Below are positions 30,409 to 33,855 of a stretch of 33,855 nt of DNA, one piece after another. The first letter of the stretch is position 1, and each line of letters begins with the position of its first letter. The position numbers and the translations under genes were made by a program. Under the pieces are notes generated by a model. That model was not told where the DNA came from. It worked only from the letters and a program-made list of their open reading frames with translations, and made no database searches. Source of the DNA: Sphaerisporangium album (GTDB lineage: Bacteria > Actinomycetota > Actinomycetes > Streptosporangiales > Streptosporangiaceae); assembly GCF_003323745.1 (NCBI RefSeq), contig NZ_QOIL01000039.1, positions 1 through 33,855 of the forward strand. The letters run 5' to 3'.

Positions 30409-31017
30409 ATGCCCGAGGAAGAGCTGCCCGCCGCCATCGACCCTCCCCGCAGCTGGTCGACGCCAGCCCTGCCGCGGCCGGCCTTCGAAAGCCAGGAGAC
30501 CCGGCGACGGACGGATCTTCGCCCCCCGCAGCCTGTACTGGGACGGCGACAGCTGGCCGCTCGAGTACGCCAGCGAAATACAGGCCGGCCACCACGGCGC
30601 CGTCCTGGCTGGCAAGATTCGCTGGGCCAACCGGGACGGTGGCCGCATTGCCGGCTCCGGCGCGCTACCGCAACCTGGAGGCTGCGCCACCGTGGACCAA
30701 GGCGCCCCGCTGGTGGTCTCGATGGACCTGCACGACATGGAGTTCGTGAACGGCGGGCCCCCGGCCCACGCGTCCCACCCCACCGGTCCTACCGCCGCAT
30801 CCGCCTTCGCTGACCATGCGGGTTCACGCCAGTGTGCTCACGTTCCGTCCGCGCTGACATCACAAATCGGTAACAGATCTGTCGGCCTTGCTGGTGACGC
30901 AGTGGCGGCCGCCCTAACCTGCTCACCCGTTCACCAGGACGGAGCGAGCGCAGCCGATCAGGCCGCGGACCTGTACTCGCCGTCCGCTGCGCATGATCGA
31001 TGGGCGCTCGTCGGATG
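30409..31017 (+). pseudogene. Frameshifted fragment, possibly a phage prohead protease/capsid-maturation gene
   Basis: The ATG at 30409 has AAGGAG five bases upstream and reads MPEEELPAAIDPPRSWSTPA to about 30500. The sensible frame then shifts and reads RIFAPRSLYWDGDSWPLEYA, then SEIQAGHHGAVLAGKIRWAN and RDGGRIAGSGALP. Another segment gives VVSMDLHDMEFVNGGPP. A long Ala/Ser-rich tail runs to a TGA at 31017. The order (WPLEYA, GHHGAVLAGKI...RDGGRIAGSG, then VS.DL.D.E) reminds me of actinophage capsid-maturation proteases, but that is pattern memory only. It is divergent from the recombinase remnant and supports a prophage or integrative element having decayed here. Confidence 0.35.
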
Positions 31018-31152
31018 AGGAGTATCAGCGCCTGCACGTGACCAGCGAGTCGATGGACAGGAGCACCCATGATGGTTTGGGCAGCGTCCAGGTGACCATC
31101 TGCTAAAAGAGGCCGTGCCCTAAGCCCCTTTAGTCCCGAGGAGAGCCGGCGT

Positions 31153-32871
31153 ATGCCCCGACTTCGCAGACGCGAATGGATCATCGCGCTCATAGCGGTG
31201 CTGTTCACGCTGACCATAGGCATACCTACGGGCATGGCCCTCGCGGATCCGGCCCAGCCCCAGGGTGTGAACAACCAGTGCGATGACATCCTCGGCAGCG
31301 GAACCCCCGAGTTCATGTACTGCTCGTGGATGGCGGAGACCCCGACCGACGCGCTGAGGGTTCTGAACTACTGGAACTTCAACGACGGCCAGCGGCTCAA
31401 GGAGGCCGTGCCCTTCCCCGGTCCCGTCCTGTTCTGCAAGGACAAGAACAACAAGGGCCCCGGCATGCAGGGCTGCGCCGACAAGGACCAGGTGCTGTGC
31501 AAGTACGACCACAGCGCCGGCAAGTACACCTGTAAGGACACCGAGGGCAAGCCCACGAACCCGCCCGCCAAGGCCTGCCTGGGCGGTGAGTTCGACTGCA
31601 CGCGCGGCAACGGCTCCACGACCTCGGGAGAGGCGGACGGCACGCCCACGCCGGCGGCCACCGGCGGCGCGCAGACCGGCAGCGACCCGAGCGCGGGCCC
31701 GCTCGACGCCAGCCAGGCGCCTGACGCCTCGGCCCAGCCGGACGGCTCCGGGCAGCTCGCCACGCCGGACGCCGGCCGGCCCGACCAGCAGACCCAGCCG
31801 CAGGTCGACCAGCAGGACCAGCAGGCTCCTCAGGAGCAGCAGGTCGACCAGCAGCGGACCCAGCAGCAGACCGAGCCGCAGGCGCAGCAGACCGAGCAGC
31901 CCGAGCAGACGCAGCCGACCACGCCCGCCGACCCTGAGCCGACCGCCTCGACGGCCCCGGCTCCCAAGCAGCAGACCACGCCGAACAGGCAGGTGCTGAC
32001 GCCTCCGGACGACGCGACCGGCCAGGCCGCCGCGGCGGCCGTGAAGCTGGGCATGCGGGTGTGGATCGAGGGCGAGCTGGCCCCGGCGTGGACCGCGGGC
32101 AAGGACCAGTTCGACGCCGCGGTCGCCTCGATGGCCGCGCAGGCGAGCAGGCCCGGCGTCGTGGGCGTGAAGTTCGCCCAGGACCTCGGCTACTGGGGCT
32201 TCAAGAACGCGAACGATGTGCGCAAGTTCGTCAAGGACGCCTCTACCGCCCTGCGCGCGGCGATGCCGGCGGGCAAGCAGCTCGCCGTCGACGTGGTGGT
32301 CCCCGAGATGGGCTGCGGCGCTTCCGAGCCGTGCCAGGCGGCGCTGCGGACGAAGTACCCGCTGATCACCCGGGCCAACGTGGAGAAGTACGTGCTCACC
32401 GGCGACGTCGACCACGTCAACCTGTCCAGCGGCCTGTTCGCCAGCGAGTACTCCAAGTGGAAGGTCACCCCGGACAAGGCGCTGCGCAACCAGTGGATCA
32501 CGGTGCGGGCCCGCGGCTGGGACACCCGCGTCCACATCGGCGCCCGGGAGGTGGGCCTGGCCCACAGCGGCGCGAGCGCCCTCAGCTCCGCCCAGGCGGA
32601 GGCCGCGGCCAAGCTGCGCGTGGACCTGCCGTTGCAGGCGGGCGTGCAGAGCGTCATGCTCTGGGGTCACCGCCAGAGCTGGAATGGCGCTATCTGGCGC
32701 ATTCTCGACCAGGGCCTGATGACCAACACCACATGGACGGCTCTCCAGGCCCGCAAGGCACTCGGCCGCCTGGCGATCACCTTCGACGCCAGCGACCCCG
32801 AGAAGGGCGTGACCCAGGACCTCACCAAACTCGCCGAGGTCTTCAACGAGGTCTACATACACGCGCAATGA
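31153..32871 (+). CDS. Secreted protein with Gln/Pro-rich linker and unknown C-terminal domain
   Basis: The ATG at 31153 follows GAGGAG with nine-base spacing. The 572-residue product begins with a Sec signal (MPRLRRREW, then a hydrophobic run to about residue 27) and a likely cleavage after MALA at 31. Residues 35-150 hold eight or more cysteines (YCSWM, FCKDK, GCADKDQVLCKYD, FDCTRGN), suggesting a disulfide-rich domain outside the cell. Residues 150-290 form a low-complexity linker rich in Gln, Pro, Thr and Asp. Residues 295-572 form a folded domain (LGMRVWIEGELAPAWTAGKD, PEMGCGASEPCQAALRTKYP, LWGHRQSWNGAIWRIL) that I cannot assign; a glycoside-hydrolase-like barrel is conceivable. An 86-bp segment encoding residues 455-483 recurs at 11503-11588. 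It is intact with strong G/C third positions. Confidence 0.88.
   Translation: MPRLRRREWIIALIAVLFTLTIGIPTGMALADPAQPQGVNNQCDDILGSGTPEFMYCSWMAETPTDALRVLNYWNFNDGQRLKEAVPFPGPVLFCKDKNNKGPGMQGCADKDQVLCKYDHSAGKYTCKDTEGKPTNPPAKACLGGEFDCTRGNGSTTSGEADGTPTPAATGGAQTGSDPSAGPLDASQAPDASAQPDGSGQLATPDAGRPDQQTQPQVDQQDQQAPQEQQVDQQRTQQQTEPQAQQTEQPEQTQPTTPADPEPTASTAPAPKQQTTPNRQVLTPPDDATGQAAAAAVKLGMRVWIEGELAPAWTAGKDQFDAAVASMAAQASRPGVVGVKFAQDLGYWGFKNANDVRKFVKDASTALRAAMPAGKQLAVDVVVPEMGCGASEPCQAALRTKYPLITRANVEKYVLTGDVDHVNLSSGLFASEYSKWKVTPDKALRNQWITVRARGWDTRVHIGAREVGLAHSGASALSSAQAEAAAKLRVDLPLQAGVQSVMLWGHRQSWNGAIWRILDQGLMTNTTWTALQARKALGRLAITFDASDPEKGVTQDLTKLAEVFNEVYIHAQ
32515..32600 (+). repeat. 86-bp segment repeated inverted at 11503-11588
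   Basis: This is the in-gene partner of the stray copy near 11.5 kb, with 84 of 86 bases identical on the opposite strand. Both differences are C/G exchanges, at the bases matching GTGGGC/GTCGGC and GCGAGC/GCCAGC. Because both changes are at third codon positions and silent, the stray copy probably comes from a homologous functional gene. Confidence 0.9.
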
Positions 32872-33060
32872 CCACGTGTGCAGCTATCCTGACCGGACAG
32901 GGCCCAACGGTCCGGCGCGACCCCGGCCCCGTAGAGGACAACCGAACAGCCGCGCCGATCCCTGGGCGCGCGCGATGCAGGGCGCGGAACACGATCGCCG
33001 CATCACTTGAGGAAATACCGTTACGGGGCGCCCGATGGCATGAGGATCGCCAGCCACTCG

Positions 33061-33396
33061 CTAGTGGGCTGCTTCGTATTGCTCCACCACCGTCGATGCG
33101 ACGCGACCTCGTTCGCTCACCGAAATGCCATGCGTTTTGGCCCAGGCTCTGATGTCCGCACTCCTGTTGCGGGTCATGACTCCCTGGCGACCGCGTCCGC
33201 GCCCAGACCTGCGGGGGGCGCTTTGCGCCGGACGCGCGCCGGCGACGAACTTCGATAGCACATCCCGCAACTGCTGAGCGTTCTTGTGGTTCAAGTCGAT
33301 TTCATAGGCGGTACCGTCAATGGCGAAAGAAACGGTCACATCCGCCTCGCCGCCATCCAGATCGTCGATCAACAGCGTTCGAATCTGTGTCGCCAT
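33061..33396 (-). CDS. lsr2: Lsr2-family nucleoid-associated protein
   Basis: The 111-residue protein starts at an ATG (33396) with GGAAGG about seven bases upstream; an upstream in-frame ATG exists but overlaps the promoter. The N-terminal dimerisation domain (QIRTLLIDDLDGGEADVTVS, then YEIDLNHKNAQQLRDVL) and the C-terminal DNA-binding domain (RNRSADIRAWAKTHGISVSE with RGR at 96-98) match Lsr2. A basic Arg/Gly linker joins them. Lsr2 binds AT-rich, often horizontally acquired DNA through its RGR loop and silences it, including antibiotic clusters in Streptomyces. Here a copy lies beside decayed mobile DNA; actinomycetes usually carry two or more paralogues and I cannot tell whether this is the main one. 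A good -35/-10 pair lies 35-60 bases upstream. Confidence 0.93.
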   Translation of the reverse strand: MATQIRTLLIDDLDGGEADVTVSFAIDGTAYEIDLNHKNAQQLRDVLSKFVAGARPAQSAPRRSGRGRGRQGVMTRNRSADIRAWAKTHGISVSERGRVASTVVEQYEAAH

Positions 33397-33429
33397 CCTC
33401 GCACCTTCCCCATCATGGCCTGACGTAAG

Positions 33430-33458
33430 AAAATACAGCCTATTCCGAGAATGCGCAA
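33430..33458 (-). promoter_or_regulatory. Candidate sigma-70-type promoter of the lsr2 gene
   Basis: On the minus strand TTGCGC (33453-33458) is followed after exactly 17 bases by TATTTT (33430-33435), about 34 bases before the ATG at 33396. The region is AT-richer than its surroundings. Other variants of -10 placement by one or two bases are possible. Confidence 0.5.
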
Positions 33459-33769
33459 TTGTTTGCGGCAAGAGGCTATGACCTCACGCTGCGCAACGCC
33501 GACAATGCGTCGTTTTGGTGCCATGGATCCCGATAAGTGGGCGCGTGATACCACCGGTAAGTCGAGCCCAGACCGTTCACCCTTACGCACGGGGCGCTGC
33601 CGCCCGCGCGCGGGTATAGCAGCTGTGACCGACTGACCGACCGGTCGCGGCGCCGCGCCAGGCACAGGTCCGGCACGTTGAAACGGTCGCGTGCGGAAAG
33701 CGGATAGACAGTCGGCCATGGCTGGCACCTAGTGCTGTGACCGGAAACGATCACCGGGTTGGGTCTTGG
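33459..33769. other. Intergenic stretch, with a possible insertion-sequence end
   Basis: No supported gene lies here; frames are short and lack start signals. Near 33730-33760 the sequence TAGTGCTGTGACCGG precedes the partial minus-strand ORF that ends at 33770, the placement expected of an IS terminal repeat beyond the transposase stop. The other end lies outside the window, so this cannot be tested here. Confidence 0.3.
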
Positions 33770-33855
33770 TCAGGCGGCGGGTGACAGGGGTCGGCCGCCC
33801 CAGCGGATGCGTTTCTCGCTGCGGATGCGGGCGCGTTCTCGGCGCTGAGCGGCCA
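33770..33855 (-). CDS. C-terminal end of a protein, possibly a transposase (runs off the right edge)
   Basis: The open minus frame reads AAQRRERARIRSEKRIRWGG then RPLSPAA and stops at 33770. Only 27 residues are visible. The basic Arg/Lys-rich tail ending RWGGRPL resembles ends of some actinomycete IS transposases, and a possible IS terminus lies about 10-40 bases after the stop. The assignment is a guess from that context. Confidence 0.3.
   Translation of the reverse strand, partial: AAQRRERARIRSEKRIRWGGRPLSPAA

Noticed and set aside
31780..31990. Repeated cag/gac trinucleotides suggesting a tandem repeat
   Set aside because: Imperfect codon repeats encoding the Gln/Pro/Asp-rich linker, ordinary for secreted proteins.
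31120..32868. 582-aa minus-strand open frame opposite the secreted-protein gene
   Set aside because: Val/Leu/Gly/Arg-rich antisense of the Gln-rich linker; the plus strand has a signal peptide and ribosome binding site.
1..33855. CRISPR arrays, tRNA or rRNA genes
   Set aside because: No regularly spaced direct repeats, cloverleaf-like sequences with CCA ends, or rRNA-like segments were noticed on either strand; small RNAs could still be missed by eye.

Overview
The window is high-GC DNA from an actinomycete. The signs are strong G/C third-position bias, GTG starts and GTGA/ATGA stop-start overlaps, an Lsr2-type nucleoid protein, a WhiJ/DUF397/AbaA-like regulatory triad and a LigC-like DNA ligase. 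It looks like Streptosporangiales or Streptomycetales, but genus cannot be fixed from the sequence alone. No rRNA, tRNA or CRISPR array was seen.

Left part (1-15.6 kb) is accessory DNA, a mixture of intact genes of unknown role and decayed mobile-element pieces. It holds the N-terminus of an ATP-dependent DNA ligase, two small frameshifted ORFs and a 1225-aa protein ending in a PD-(D/E)XK-type nuclease motif. These are followed by an IS110-type transposase remnant, a DUF5677-like protein and a translationally coupled three-gene unit (6428-8693). Next come a 578-aa protein sharing that unit's Cys/His zinc motif, a broken TOPRIM-type phage/plasmid gene, and a five-zinc-ribbon protein with an embedded Vsr-like nuclease domain. 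Further frameshifted fragments follow.

Middle part (14.2-16.3 kb) is a WhiJ-like regulator (XRE+DUF5753) with a double-DUF397 partner and a divergent anti-sigma-type ATPase. Their intergenic region carries a 25-bp sequence repeated exactly at 25.07 kb.

Core (16.3-29.7 kb) is a candidate small-molecule biosynthetic locus. One tightly coupled minus-strand operon encodes radical SAM protein, thymidylate-kinase-like enzyme, TIM-barrel sugar isomerase/epimerase, Gfo/Idh/MocA dehydrogenase, DegT/StrS aminotransferase, nucleoside phosphorylase and an APH-fold kinase; a second APH-fold paralogue follows. A Fe(II)/2-oxoglutarate (PhyH) oxygenase precedes it. Divergently transcribed are an NTP_transf_5 nucleotidyltransferase, a DsbA-family (mycothiol-type) oxidoreductase and an aldo/keto reductase. 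Dehydrogenase plus aminotransferase is the standard way to place an amine on a sugar or cyclitol. With a nucleoside phosphorylase and three kinase-like proteins, an aminosugar or aminonucleoside-type product is the simplest reading, but the product is unknown.

Right part (29.7-33.9 kb) contains a multiply frameshifted tyrosine-recombinase pseudogene, a frameshifted fragment resembling a phage prohead protease, an intact secreted protein with a long Gln/Pro-rich linker, an Lsr2 paralogue with a recognisable promoter, and the C-terminal end of a possible transposase. An 86-bp piece of the secreted-protein gene recurs (84/86) inverted at 11.5 kb, tying the two decayed zones together.
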